A stretch of 64,000 bases of DNA from NCBI RefSeq assembly GCF_001298675.1, contig NZ_CYIG01000012.1, positions 1-64,000 of the forward strand, written 5' to 3'. The notes beneath the pieces are model-generated. The model did no database searches, was not told the origin of the DNA, and saw nothing but the letters and a program-made list of their open reading frames with translations. A program made the translations under genes and the position numbers. Shown in pieces: positions 56,992-64,000 of this stretch (position 1 is its first letter; each line of letters opens with the position of its first letter). Source of the DNA: Paenacidovorax caeni (GTDB lineage Bacteria; Pseudomonadota; Gammaproteobacteria; Burkholderiales; Burkholderiaceae_C).

Positions 56992-58599
56992 ATGCAAACC
57001 GACTCGACTCCACCAGTGCAGTGCATTGGCATTCCCAGGGAAACCTTTCCCGGTGAGAAGCGCGTGGCCACCGTGCCCGACGTGGTGGAAAAACTGATCA
57101 AGCTTGGCTTTAAGGTCGCCGTGCAGGCTGGCGCTGGCGAGGCTGCCAACTTCAGCGACGACGCCTACCGCGCCGCCGGGGCTGAGGTCATCGACGGCGC
57201 AGCCGCCTTGTGGGCGGCGGCCGATATCGTGTTCAAAGTGCGCCCGCCCAGCAGCGAGGAAGTGGCGCTGATGCGCGAGGGCGGCGCCTTGATCGGCTTC
57301 GTCTGGCCGGCGCAGAACCCGGCGCTGATGGAACAGCTGGCCGCCAGAAAGGCCACGGTGCTGTCCATCGACTGCCTGCCGCGCACCCTGAGCCGCGCGC
57401 AGAAGATGGATGCCCTGACCTCCATGGCCGGTGTCAGCGGCTACCGCGCTGTCATTGAGGCGGCCAACGCCTTTGGCCGCTATTTCAACGGCCAAATCAC
57501 GGCGGCGGGCAAGGTGCCGCCGGCCAAGGTGTTCATCGCCGGCGCTGGCGTGGCGGGGCTGGCGGCCATCGGCACCGCGGCCAACCTGGGCGCCATCGTG
57601 CGCGCCAACGACACGCGCGCTGAGGTGGCAGACCAGGTCAAGTCCCTCGGCGGCGAGTTCGTCAAGGTCGATTACGAGGAAGAGGGCTCGGGCGGCGGCG
57701 GCTACGCCAAGGTCATGAGCGAGGGCTTCCAGGCCGCGCAGCGCCAGATGTATGCGCAGCAGGCCAAGGACGCCGACATCATCATCACCACGGCGCTGAT
57801 TCCGGGCAAACCGGCACCCAAGCTCATTACCGCCGAGATGGTGCAGAGCATGCGGCCCGGCAGCGTGATCGTGGACATGGCCGCCGAGCAGGGCGGCAAC
57901 TGCGAGCTCACCGTGCCCGGCGAGGCCGTGGTGCGCCATGGCGTAACCATCATCGGCTATACCGACCTGGCCTCGCGCCTGGCCAAGCAGTCGTCCACGC
58001 TGTACGCCACCAACCTGCTGCGCCTGGCGGAAGAGCTCTGCAAGGCCAAGGACGGCCACGCCGTGGTCAACATGGAGGACGACGCGATCCGTGGCCTGAC
58101 GGTCATCAAGGATGGCGCCGTCACCTGGCCCGCACCGCCGCTCAAGCAGGCCCCGGCGCCGGCCCCCAAGCCCGCCGCCGCGCCGGTGGAGCAGAAAAAG
58201 GGCGGCCACGGCCATGGCAGCAGCGGCCCGTTGCCCGGCAAGACACTGGCCATCCTCTTCGCCGTGGCGGCGCTGGCCTTCTGGTTCATCGGCGCCTACG
58301 CGCCTGCGGCCTTCCTGGGGCATTTCACCGTGTTCGTGCTGGCCTGCTTCATCGGCTACATGGTGGTGTGGAACGTCACGCCTGCGCTGCACACACCGCT
58401 GATGAGCGTCACCAACGCCATCTCCAGCATCATCGCCATTGGCGCGCTGGTGCAGATTGCGCCGCCCGAGGCGGGCGTGAACGGGCGCCCGGACAGCCTG
58501 ATCCTCTGGCTGGCCTTTGCCGCGCTGGTGCTCACCGCCGTCAACATGTTCGGCGGCTTTGCCGTCACGCGCCGCATGCTGGCCATGTTCCGCAAATAA
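56992..58599 (+). CDS. pntA: NAD(P) transhydrogenase subunit alpha
   Basis: With PntB couples hydride transfer between NADH and NADP to proton entry, supplying NADPH. The 535-residue protein has the NAD-binding domain I (about 10-380, with [17 protein letters not shown] and [24 protein letters not shown] in part), a Pro/Ala/His-rich linker (about 382-410) and a membrane domain with four segments to the C-terminus. Domains split into two chains in some bacteria are fused here, as in E. coli. It is followed 27 bases later by pntB. NADPH supply fits the PHB genes nearby, but that link is inference. Confidence 0.95.
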   Translation: MQTDSTPPVQCIGIPRETFPGEKRVATVPDVVEKLIKLGFKVAVQAGAGEAANFSDDAYRAAGAEVIDGAAALWAAADIVFKVRPPSSEEVALMREGGALIGFVWPAQNPALMEQLAARKATVLSIDCLPRTLSRAQKMDALTSMAGVSGYRAVIEAANAFGRYFNGQITAAGKVPPAKVFIAGAGVAGLAAIGTAANLGAIVRANDTRAEVADQVKSLGGEFVKVDYEEEGSGGGGYAKVMSEGFQAAQRQMYAQQAKDADIIITTALIPGKPAPKLITAEMVQSMRPGSVIVDMAAEQGGNCELTVPGEAVVRHGVTIIGYTDLASRLAKQSSTLYATNLLRLAEELCKAKDGHAVVNMEDDAIRGLTVIKDGAVTWPAPPLKQAPAPAPKPAAAPVEQKKGGHGHGSSGPLPGKTLAILFAVAALAFWFIGAYAPAAFLGHFTVFVLACFIGYMVVWNVTPALHTPLMSVTNAISSIIAIGALVQIAPPEAGVNGRPDSLILWLAFAALVLTAVNMFGGFAVTRRMLAMFRK

Positions 58600-58626
58600 C
58601 GACAAGAACGACGAGGAAACAGAACA

Positions 58627-60039
58627 ATGTCCCAAAGTCTTGCTACGGTGGCCTATCTTGGTGCCGCCATTCTTTTCATCCTGAGCCTGGGCGGTTTGTC
58701 CAACCCGGAAACCTCGCGCCGCGGCAACCTGTTCGGCATGGTCGGCATGGCCATCGCCGTGCTGGCCACGGTGTTCGGCCCGCGCGTCAGCGCATCGGGC
58801 ATGGCCTGGATCGTCGGCGCGCTGGTGATCGGTGGCGGTATCGGCCTGTATGCCGCCCGGGTCGTGAAGATGACCCAGATGCCCGAGCTGGTCGCGCTCA
58901 TGCACAGCCTGGTGGGCCTGGCGGCCTGCCTGGTAGGTTTCGCCAGCTACGTCGATACGTCGATCCAGCTTGAAGGTGCGGAGAAGCTCATCCACGAGGT
59001 GGAGATCTACGTCGGCATCCTGATTGGCGCGGTCACTTTCTCGGGCTCGCTCATCGCATTCGGCAAGCTCAACGGCAAGATCGGCGGCAAGCCGCTGCTG
59101 CTGCCCGCGCGCCACTGGCTGAACCTCGTGCTGCTGCTGGTGGTCATCTGGTTCGGCCGCGAGTTCCTGCGTGCGGAAACGGTGGAGCAGGGCATGCTGC
59201 CGCTGGTCGTGATGACGGTGGTCGCGCTGCTGTTCGGTATCCACATGGTCATGGCCATTGGCGGGGCCGACATGCCGGTGGTGGTGTCCATGCTCAACAG
59301 CTACTCAGGCTGGGCGGCCGCGGCCACCGGCTTCATGCTCTCCAACGACTTGCTGATCGTCACCGGCGCGCTGGTCGGCTCGTCGGGCGCCATCCTGAGC
59401 TACATCATGTGCAACGCGATGAACCGCAACTTCATCAGCGTGATCGCGGGCGGCTTTGGCTCGGGTGGCGGTGCACCGGCCAAGAAGGGCGACGCAGCCG
59501 AGCCCCAGGGCGAGGCCGTGCCCGTGAGCGCCACAGAGACGGCCGAGCTGCTGCGCGAGGCCAAGAGCGTCATCATCGTGCCTGGCTACGGCATGGCCGT
59601 GGCGCAGGCCCAGCACACGGTGAACGAGATCGTGAAGACGCTGCGCGACAAGGGCGTGCAGGTGCGCTTCGCCATCCACCCCGTGGCGGGCCGCATGCCC
59701 GGCCATATGAACGTGCTGCTGGCCGAGGCCAAGGTGCCTTACGACATCGTGATGGAGATGGACGAGATCAACGAGGACTTCCCCGAGGCCGACGTGGCCA
59801 TGGTCATCGGCGCCAACGACATCGTGAACCCGGCCGCGCAGGACGACCCGACCAGCCCCATCGCCGGCATGCCGGTGCTGGAGGTGTGGAAGGCCAAGCA
59901 CTCCATCGTGATGAAGCGCTCCATGGCCTCGGGCTACGCGGGCGTGGACAACCCGTTGTTCTACAAAGAGAACAACCGCATGCTGTTCGGCGACGCGAAG
60001 AAGATGCTGGACGAAGTGCTCTCCGCCCTCAAGGGCTGA
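58627..60039 (+). CDS. pntB: NAD(P) transhydrogenase subunit beta
   Basis: Membrane and NADP-binding subunit of the transhydrogenase. The 470-residue protein has about eight or nine membrane segments in the first 280 residues, then domain III with [34 protein letters not shown] and [17 protein letters not shown], which bind NADP. It is preceded by GAGGAAACAGAACA and coupled to pntA. A dispersed palindromic element begins about a dozen bases after the stop. Confidence 0.95.
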   Translation: MSQSLATVAYLGAAILFILSLGGLSNPETSRRGNLFGMVGMAIAVLATVFGPRVSASGMAWIVGALVIGGGIGLYAARVVKMTQMPELVALMHSLVGLAACLVGFASYVDTSIQLEGAEKLIHEVEIYVGILIGAVTFSGSLIAFGKLNGKIGGKPLLLPARHWLNLVLLLVVIWFGREFLRAETVEQGMLPLVVMTVVALLFGIHMVMAIGGADMPVVVSMLNSYSGWAAAATGFMLSNDLLIVTGALVGSSGAILSYIMCNAMNRNFISVIAGGFGSGGGAPAKKGDAAEPQGEAVPVSATETAELLREAKSVIIVPGYGMAVAQAQHTVNEIVKTLRDKGVQVRFAIHPVAGRMPGHMNVLLAEAKVPYDIVMEMDEINEDFPEADVAMVIGANDIVNPAAQDDPTSPIAGMPVLEVWKAKHSIVMKRSMASGYAGVDNPLFYKENNRMLFGDAKKMLDEVLSALKG

Positions 60040-60050
60040 AAGCGCTCCTG

Positions 60051-60103
60051 CTTCGATAGCTGCCAGCGCTTGCCTGGAGAGCGCTGGAGGCCGATTTGGC
60101 ACG
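60051..60103 (+). repeat. Dispersed palindromic element, copy 17
   Basis: Reads CTTCGATAGCTGCCAGCGCT, then TGCCTGGAGAGCGCTGGAGG and CCGATTTGG. CCAGCGCT and AGCGCTGG pair perfectly. It is just after the pntB stop. Confidence 0.93.
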
Positions 60104-60186
60104 TATTCCCAGTCAGGGCATGCGGCGCTGAAGCGGCCAAAGGCGCATCCGTTCGGGCTGCGTTACATTGGCGGCTTGTTTTTTTG

Positions 60187-60218
60187 GCGCCGCCGCCAGT
60201 TTCCGCTGGCGGCGGCGC
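60187..60218 (+). promoter_or_regulatory. Strong leader hairpin before metN
   Basis: GCGCCGCCGCCAG (60187-60199) and CTGGCGGCGGCGC (60206-60218) form a perfect, very GC-rich 13-bp stem with a six-base loop. It ends 14 bases before the metN start codon. It has T residues before and not after it, so it is not a plus-strand terminator. In an mRNA leader it would sit against the ribosome site and could limit translation. Confidence 0.65.
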
Positions 60219-60232
60219 ATTGCATTCGCACC

Positions 60233-61279
60233 ATGATTGACCTACGGGGTATCACCCAGATTTACCAGGGCCCACAAGGCCCGGTCGAGGCCTTGCGGGG
60301 CATCGACCTTTCCATCGCGCCGGGCGAGGTGTTCGGCATCATCGGGCGCAGCGGCGCGGGCAAAAGCTCGCTGGTGCGCGTCATCAACCTGCTCAACCGG
60401 CCCACGCGCGGTGCCGTTGTGGTGGCAGGGCGCGACCTGACCCAGCTCAACGGCGAGCAGCTGCGCGCGGCGCGGCGCGACATTGGCATGGTGTTTCAGC
60501 ACTTCAACCTGCTGTCCTCGCGCACCGTGTACGACAACGTGGCCCTGCCGCTGGAGCTGGCCGGCATGGCGCCGGCCGCCATGCGTGAGCGCGTGGGGCC
60601 GCTCTTGGAGCTGGTGGGCCTGTCGCACCTGGCCGACCGCTACCCTGCGCAGATCTCGGGCGGGCAGAAGCAGCGCGTGGGCATTGCCCGTGCGCTGGCC
60701 AGCCGCCCCAAGGTGCTGCTGTCCGACGAAGCGACCAGCGCGCTCGACCCCGAGACCACGCGCTCCATCCTCGACCTGCTGCGCCAGGTGAACCGCGAGC
60801 TGGGCCTGACGGTAGTGCTCATCACGCACCAGATGCAGGTCATCAAGCAGATTGCCGACCGCGTGGCGGTGATCGATGCCGGGCAAATCGTTGAAATGGG
60901 ACCGGTGCTTGACGTGTTCACGCGCCCGCAGCAGCCCATCACCAAGAGCCTGATCGACGAAATCGTGCCGCAGGAGCTGCCTGCCAGCGTGCTGGCGCGC
61001 GTGCGCAGCCTCGCTGCGCGCCTGGCACCGGGCGACAGCGGCCAGCTGCTGCGCCTGTCCTACGCGGGCGAGCAGGCGTACGAGCCCATCCTGTCGCACC
61101 TGATCCGCGAGCTGGGGCTCGATCTGTCGATCCTGCATGGGCAGATCGACGAGATCCAGGAACAGACCTTCGGCTCGCTGGCGGTGTACGCCAGCGGCTC
61201 CATGGCGCGCATCGGCGCGGCCATCGACTATCTGCGCGCACAGGGCGTGGTGGTGCAGACCGTGGAAGTGACGGGGTGA
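60233..61279 (+). CDS. metN: D/L-methionine ABC transporter ATP-binding protein
   Basis: ATPase of the methionine importer MetNIQ. The 348-residue protein has Walker [15 protein letters not shown] near 38-51, the signature [15 protein letters not shown], Walker [14 protein letters not shown], and a C-terminal NIL domain (about 270-345) that senses cytoplasmic methionine in the E. coli protein. The ATG at 60233 gives [13 protein letters not shown], the usual start. It is followed four bases later by metI. Confidence 0.95.
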   Translation: MIDLRGITQIYQGPQGPVEALRGIDLSIAPGEVFGIIGRSGAGKSSLVRVINLLNRPTRGAVVVAGRDLTQLNGEQLRAARRDIGMVFQHFNLLSSRTVYDNVALPLELAGMAPAAMRERVGPLLELVGLSHLADRYPAQISGGQKQRVGIARALASRPKVLLSDEATSALDPETTRSILDLLRQVNRELGLTVVLITHQMQVIKQIADRVAVIDAGQIVEMGPVLDVFTRPQQPITKSLIDEIVPQELPASVLARVRSLAARLAPGDSGQLLRLSYAGEQAYEPILSHLIRELGLDLSILHGQIDEIQEQTFGSLAVYASGSMARIGAAIDYLRAQGVVVQTVEVTG

Positions 61280-61283
61280 CGCG

Positions 61284-61949
61284 ATGTTCGAGAATTTTTC
61301 TGAAATGATGCTGGAACTGTTTGCCACCTCGCTGTGGGAAACGGTGGTGATGGTCGGGGCCTCGGGCATCGTGGGCGGGCTGGTGGGCATTCCGCTGGGC
61401 GTGTTCCTGCGCCTGACCGACAAGGGCGGGGTGCTGGAGCATGGCCTGGCCAACAAGGTGGTGGGCGGCATCGTCAACGCGGTGCGCTCCACGCCGTTCA
61501 TCATCCTGCTGGTGGCCATCATTCCGTTCACGCGGCTCGTCACCGGCACCTCGATCGGCACCTGGGCCGCCGTGGTGCCGCTGACGCTGGCCTCCGCCCC
61601 CTTCATCGCGCGCCTGGTGGAAACCGCGCTGCGCGAGGTGGACCACGGCCTGGTGGAGGCCGCGCAGTCCATGGGCGCTTCGACCTGGCAGATCGTCTGG
61701 AAGGTGCTGCTGCCCGAGGCGCTGCCCGGCATCGTGGCGGGCCTGACCATCAGCTTCGTCAGCCTCACGGGCTACTCGGCCATGGCCGGTGCGGTGGGCG
61801 GTGGCGGCCTGGGCGACTTGGGCATCCGCTACGGCTACCAGCGCTTCCTGCCGGACGTGATGTTGGCCGTGGTGCTCATCCTGATCGTGTTCGTGCAAGC
61901 CATCCAGAGCTTGGGCGACTGGGCAGTGCGGCGTCTGTCGCACCGCTGA
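61284..61949 (+). CDS. metI: Methionine ABC transporter permease
   Basis: Inner-membrane permease of MetNIQ. The 221-residue protein has about five membrane segments and the ATPase-contact loop EAAQSMGASTWQIVWKVLLPEALPGI, the permease EAA motif. The tight spacing to metN and the downstream metQ confirm the system. A dispersed element follows about ten bases after the stop, before metQ. Confidence 0.95.
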   Translation: MFENFSEMMLELFATSLWETVVMVGASGIVGGLVGIPLGVFLRLTDKGGVLEHGLANKVVGGIVNAVRSTPFIILLVAIIPFTRLVTGTSIGTWAAVVPLTLASAPFIARLVETALREVDHGLVEAAQSMGASTWQIVWKVLLPEALPGIVAGLTISFVSLTGYSAMAGAVGGGGLGDLGIRYGYQRFLPDVMLAVVLILIVFVQAIQSLGDWAVRRLSHR

Positions 61950-61956
61950 GCACTCT

Positions 61957-62010
61957 TTTTTTGATAGCGGCTAGCGCTTTCTGGTAAAGCGCTAGCGCCA
62001 TTTTTTATCT
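61957..62010 (+). repeat. Dispersed palindromic element, copy 18 (reference description)
   Basis: Reads TTTTTTTGATAGCGGCTAGC, then GCTTTCTGGTAAAGCGCTAG and CGCCATTTTTTA. CTAGCGCTTT and AAAGCGCTAG form a perfect 10-bp stem around CTGGT, the clearest example of the family's fold. A working consensus from all copies is TTTTGATAGCTGCYAGCGCT, then TTCTGG, then an imperfect second arm and GAGGCCGATTT. Copies occur in both orientations, without target duplications, and carry no gene. Confidence 0.95.
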
Positions 62011-62029
62011 AAATACCAAAGGAACTCTC

Positions 62030-62824
62030 ATGCACAAGCGCACTGCACTGCAATCGCTGGCCCTGGCTGTGGCCCTGGGGTGGACGGGCGCCGCCCTGGC
62101 GCAGGACAAGCCGTTGAAGATCGGCGTGACGGCTGGCCCGCACGCGCAGATCATGGAGCAAGTGAAGAAAGTGGCGGAAAAGCAGGGCCTGAAGATCCAG
62201 GTCGTCGAGTTCAGCGACTACGTGCAGCCCAACGCGGCCCTGGCCGCTGGCGACCTGGATGCCAACAGCTACCAGCACAAGCCCTACCTGGACGCGCAGG
62301 TCAAGGACCGTGGCTACCCCTTCGCCGTGGCGGCCAACACCGTCATCTTCCCGATCGGGCTCTACTCCAAGAAGGTCAAGAAGCTGGCCGACCTGAAGGA
62401 GGGGGCGCGCTTTGGCATCCCCAACGACCCCACCAACGGCGGCCGCGTGCTGCTGCTGCTGCAGAGCCTGGGCCTGGTCAAGCTCAAGGACGGCGCGGGC
62501 CTGAAAGCCACGCCGCTGGACGTGGTGAGCAACCCCAAGAAGTTGAAGTTCGTCGAGCTGGACGCCGCGCAGCTGCCGCGCTCGCTGGACGACCTGGACG
62601 CGTCGGCCATCAACACCAACTTCGCCATCTCGGCCGGGCTGAACCCCAAGACCGATGCCATCGCGCAAGAGAACGCCGACGGCCCGTACGTGAATATCCT
62701 GGTCGTGCGTGAGGCCGACAAGAACAAGCCCTGGGTGGCGCAGCTCGTGAAGGCCTACCATAACGACGAGATTCGCCGCTTCATCGATACGCAGTTCAAG
62801 GGTTCGGTGGTGGCGGGCTGGTAA
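62030..62824 (+). CDS. metQ: Methionine ABC transporter substrate-binding protein
   Basis: Periplasmic receptor of MetNIQ. The 264-residue protein has an N-terminal signal peptide (about 1-24, LALAVALGWTGAALAQ) and the NlpA/MetQ fold, with IGVTAGPHAQIMEQVKKVAE, ANSYQHKPYLDAQVKD and FGIPNDPTNGGRVL. E. coli MetQ is a lipoprotein; here no Cys lies at the cleavage site (ALAQ), so the protein should be soluble in the periplasm. It lies after the dispersed element in the same direction as metNI. Confidence 0.94.
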   Translation: MHKRTALQSLALAVALGWTGAALAQDKPLKIGVTAGPHAQIMEQVKKVAEKQGLKIQVVEFSDYVQPNAALAAGDLDANSYQHKPYLDAQVKDRGYPFAVAANTVIFPIGLYSKKVKKLADLKEGARFGIPNDPTNGGRVLLLLQSLGLVKLKDGAGLKATPLDVVSNPKKLKFVELDAAQLPRSLDDLDASAINTNFAISAGLNPKTDAIAQENADGPYVNILVVREADKNKPWVAQLVKAYHNDEIRRFIDTQFKGSVVAGW

Positions 62825-62854
62825 TTCCTCCACACTGCTCCGAAAGGACTCTCC

Positions 62855-63403
62855 ATGGGCACGTACCGCATCGCCGTCGTCGTCGGCAGCCTCCGCAAGG
62901 ACTCCTTCAACCGCAAGCTGGCTACGGCGCTGGCGCGGCTGGCACCTGCCGATTTCGCGTTCCAGCAGGTGCGCATTGACGACCTGCCGCTTTACAACCA
63001 GGACGATGACGGTGCGCCGGCCGAGGCGGTGCGCCGCTTCAAAGCCGAGATTGCGGGGGCGCAGGGCGTGCTGTTCGTCACGCCGGAGTACAACCGCTCC
63101 ATCCCGGGCGTGCTCAAGAACGCGCTCGACCAGGGCTCGCGTCCTTACGGGCAAAGCGCCTGGGCGGGCAAGCCCGCCGGAGTGATTGGCACCTCCATCG
63201 GCGCCATTGGTACGGCGCTGGCGCAGCAGCACTTGCGCAACGTGCTGGCGTACCTGGACATGCCCACGCTGGGCCAGCCCGAGGCCTTTGTGCATGCCAA
63301 GGACGGCCTGTTTGATGCCGACGGCAATATCGGCGAAGCCAGCCGGGCTTTCCTGCAAGGCTGGGTGGACAAGTACGTGGCCTGGGTCAAGCGCCACGCA
63401 TGA
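62855..63403 (+). CDS. NADPH-dependent FMN reductase family protein
   Basis: A 182-residue flavodoxin-fold reductase. VVVGSLRKDSFNRKLA at the N-terminus binds FMN phosphate, FVTPEYNRSIPGVLKNALD in the middle is the family signature, and the length fits ChrR/YieF-type quinone or chromate reductases. Possible roles are quinone, chromate or azo-dye reduction under oxidative stress; the substrate is not readable from sequence. It starts 30 bases after metQ with AAAGGAC as ribosome site and is convergent with the azoreductase gene. Confidence 0.88.
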   Translation: MGTYRIAVVVGSLRKDSFNRKLATALARLAPADFAFQQVRIDDLPLYNQDDDGAPAEAVRRFKAEIAGAQGVLFVTPEYNRSIPGVLKNALDQGSRPYGQSAWAGKPAGVIGTSIGAIGTALAQQHLRNVLAYLDMPTLGQPEAFVHAKDGLFDADGNIGEASRAFLQGWVDKYVAWVKRHA

Positions 63404-63412
63404 GGCGTTGCA

Positions 63413-63468
63413 CTCCTGATTCGATAGCTGCCAGCGCTTTCTGAGTAAGCCTTAGAGCCGCTTTTCAT
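63413..63468 (+). repeat. Dispersed palindromic element, copy 19
   Basis: Reads CTCCTGATTCGATAGCTGCC, then AGCGCTTTCTGAGTAAGCCT and TAGAGCCGCTTTTC. It starts about ten bases after the FMN reductase stop and is followed at once by the terminator. Confidence 0.9.
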
Positions 63469-63470
63469 GT

Positions 63471-63512
63471 AAAAAACCGGCCATGCCTGTGCGGCATGGC
63501 CGGTTTTTTTGT
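63471..63512. terminator. Bidirectional terminator between convergent reductase genes
   Basis: AAAAAACCGGCCATGCC (63471-63487) and GGCATGGCCGGTTTTTT (63493-63509) are perfect 17-base complements around a five-base loop. It serves the FMN reductase gene on the plus strand and the azoreductase gene on the minus strand. Confidence 0.93.
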
Positions 63513-63523
63513 CGGGTGGGCGC

Positions 63524-64000
63524 TCAGGCGGCTTGCGTTACTTGCGCCTGGTTGGCGGCGCCGCCATGTACTTCGGTGGCGATCGCCTGGGCGGCGGCTT
63601 CCAGGGCCTTGGCCTTGGCCTCGGGGCCCATGCCCACGCCCTCGGCGCGCACGAAGCGCACGTCGGTCACGCCGAAGAAGCCCAGCACGGTCTGCAGGTA
63701 GCTTTCCTGGTGCTCCATGGCACGGCCTGCGTCGCTGGTGGAGTACATGCCGCCACGGCTGGAGGCAACGATCACCGTCTTGCCCTTGGCCAGGCCCTCG
63801 GGACCGTTGGCGGTGTAGCGGAAGGTGCGGCCCGGCTGGGCGATACGGTCGATCCAGGCCTTGAGCTGGGTCGGAATGGTGAAGTTGTAGAACGGCGCGC
63901 CGATCACCACCACATCGGCGGCCAGGAACTGCGCCACAAGGCGTTCGGACACAGCGTTTTCGCGCTGCTGGGCCTCGCTCAGACCTTCCGTCTGGCCGGT
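63524..64000 (-). CDS. azoR: FMN-dependent NADH-azoreductase (5' part outside window)
   Basis: Reduces azo bonds and quinones with NADH and FMN. The 159 codons seen include [21 protein letters not shown] and [12 protein letters not shown], both typical of AzoR, and end with a stop 12 bases from the terminator. The frame stays open to the window edge at 64000 (reading [20 protein letters not shown] in the visible part), so the start is missing; AzoR proteins usually have about 200 residues, which leaves about 40 outside. Confidence 0.92.
   Translation of the reverse strand, partial: TGQTEGLSEAQQRENAVSERLVAQFLAADVVVIGAPFYNFTIPTQLKAWIDRIAQPGRTFRYTANGPEGLAKGKTVIVASSRGGMYSTSDAGRAMEHQESYLQTVLGFFGVTDVRFVRAEGVGMGPEAKAKALEAAAQAIATEVHGGAANQAQVTQAA

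Overview
The window is high-GC chromosomal DNA from a betaproteobacterium, most likely a member of the Comamonadaceae (Acidovorax, Alicycliphilus or Diaphorobacter type). The basis is gene content and order: exbB-exbD-lpxK-kdsB-adk, smc-zipA-ligA, dapC-dapD-pilU-dapE, phaCAB, intracellular phaZ and a valine-degradation cluster. Short repeats I associate with this family also occur throughout. This is inference from the sequence alone; no database search was run.

Layout. Positions 1-1475 hold no convincing gene. They contain long direct repeats, DnaA-box-like and iteron-like motifs and, at the right edge, what looks like the 3' end of a tRNA gene with its terminator. I read this as the end of an integrated element. 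From 1.7 to 5.7 kb runs an envelope/lipid A operon on the minus strand (exbB, exbD, lpxK, Trm112-like, kdsB, adk). From 6 to 14 kb come xseA, sodB, two unrelated isocitrate dehydrogenases and a lone trpB. From 14.5 to 22.2 kb lie the valine-degradation genes mmsA, acyl-CoA dehydrogenase and mmsB, their divergent LysR regulator, a glycine-rich IPTL-CTERM surface protein, and a truncated second copy of the LysR effector domain. From 22.3 to 28 kb are a LysE exporter, an amino acid permease and a CHASE-PAS-GGDEF-EAL protein. From 28.2 to 35 kb runs smc-zipA-ligA.

From 35 to 40 kb are a copper chaperone, a NUDIX hydrolase, a DUF2242 lipoprotein, a fumarylacetoacetase-type hydrolase with a divergent MarR-glutathione-transferase-pgeF unit, and a small membrane protein. 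From 40 to 44 kb is the PHB synthesis operon phaCAB. From 44 to 51.4 kb a minus-strand run carries ABC-F, prmB, dapE, pilU, dapD and dapC. From 51.6 to 56.7 kb are a chemoreceptor with a C-terminal Cache domain, a RnfB-like ferredoxin, PHB depolymerase and dusA. From 57 to 64 kb are pntAB, metNIQ, an FMN reductase and a partial azoreductase.

The most striking pattern is a palindromic element of about 50 bp present in at least 19 copies. Most copies sit at or just after stop codons or in short intergenic gaps. Five lie inside the reading frames of housekeeping genes (lpxK, xseA, pgeF, prmB, dapE), where they are translated without breaking the frame. The three copies read in reverse orientation (pgeF, prmB, dapE) all use the same frame. 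This resembles the Rickettsia palindromic elements and is the best candidate for something undescribed. There are also two copies of a second palindromic repeat and a 264-bp MITE-like element with perfect 20-bp inverted ends, plus a decayed partial copy of it.
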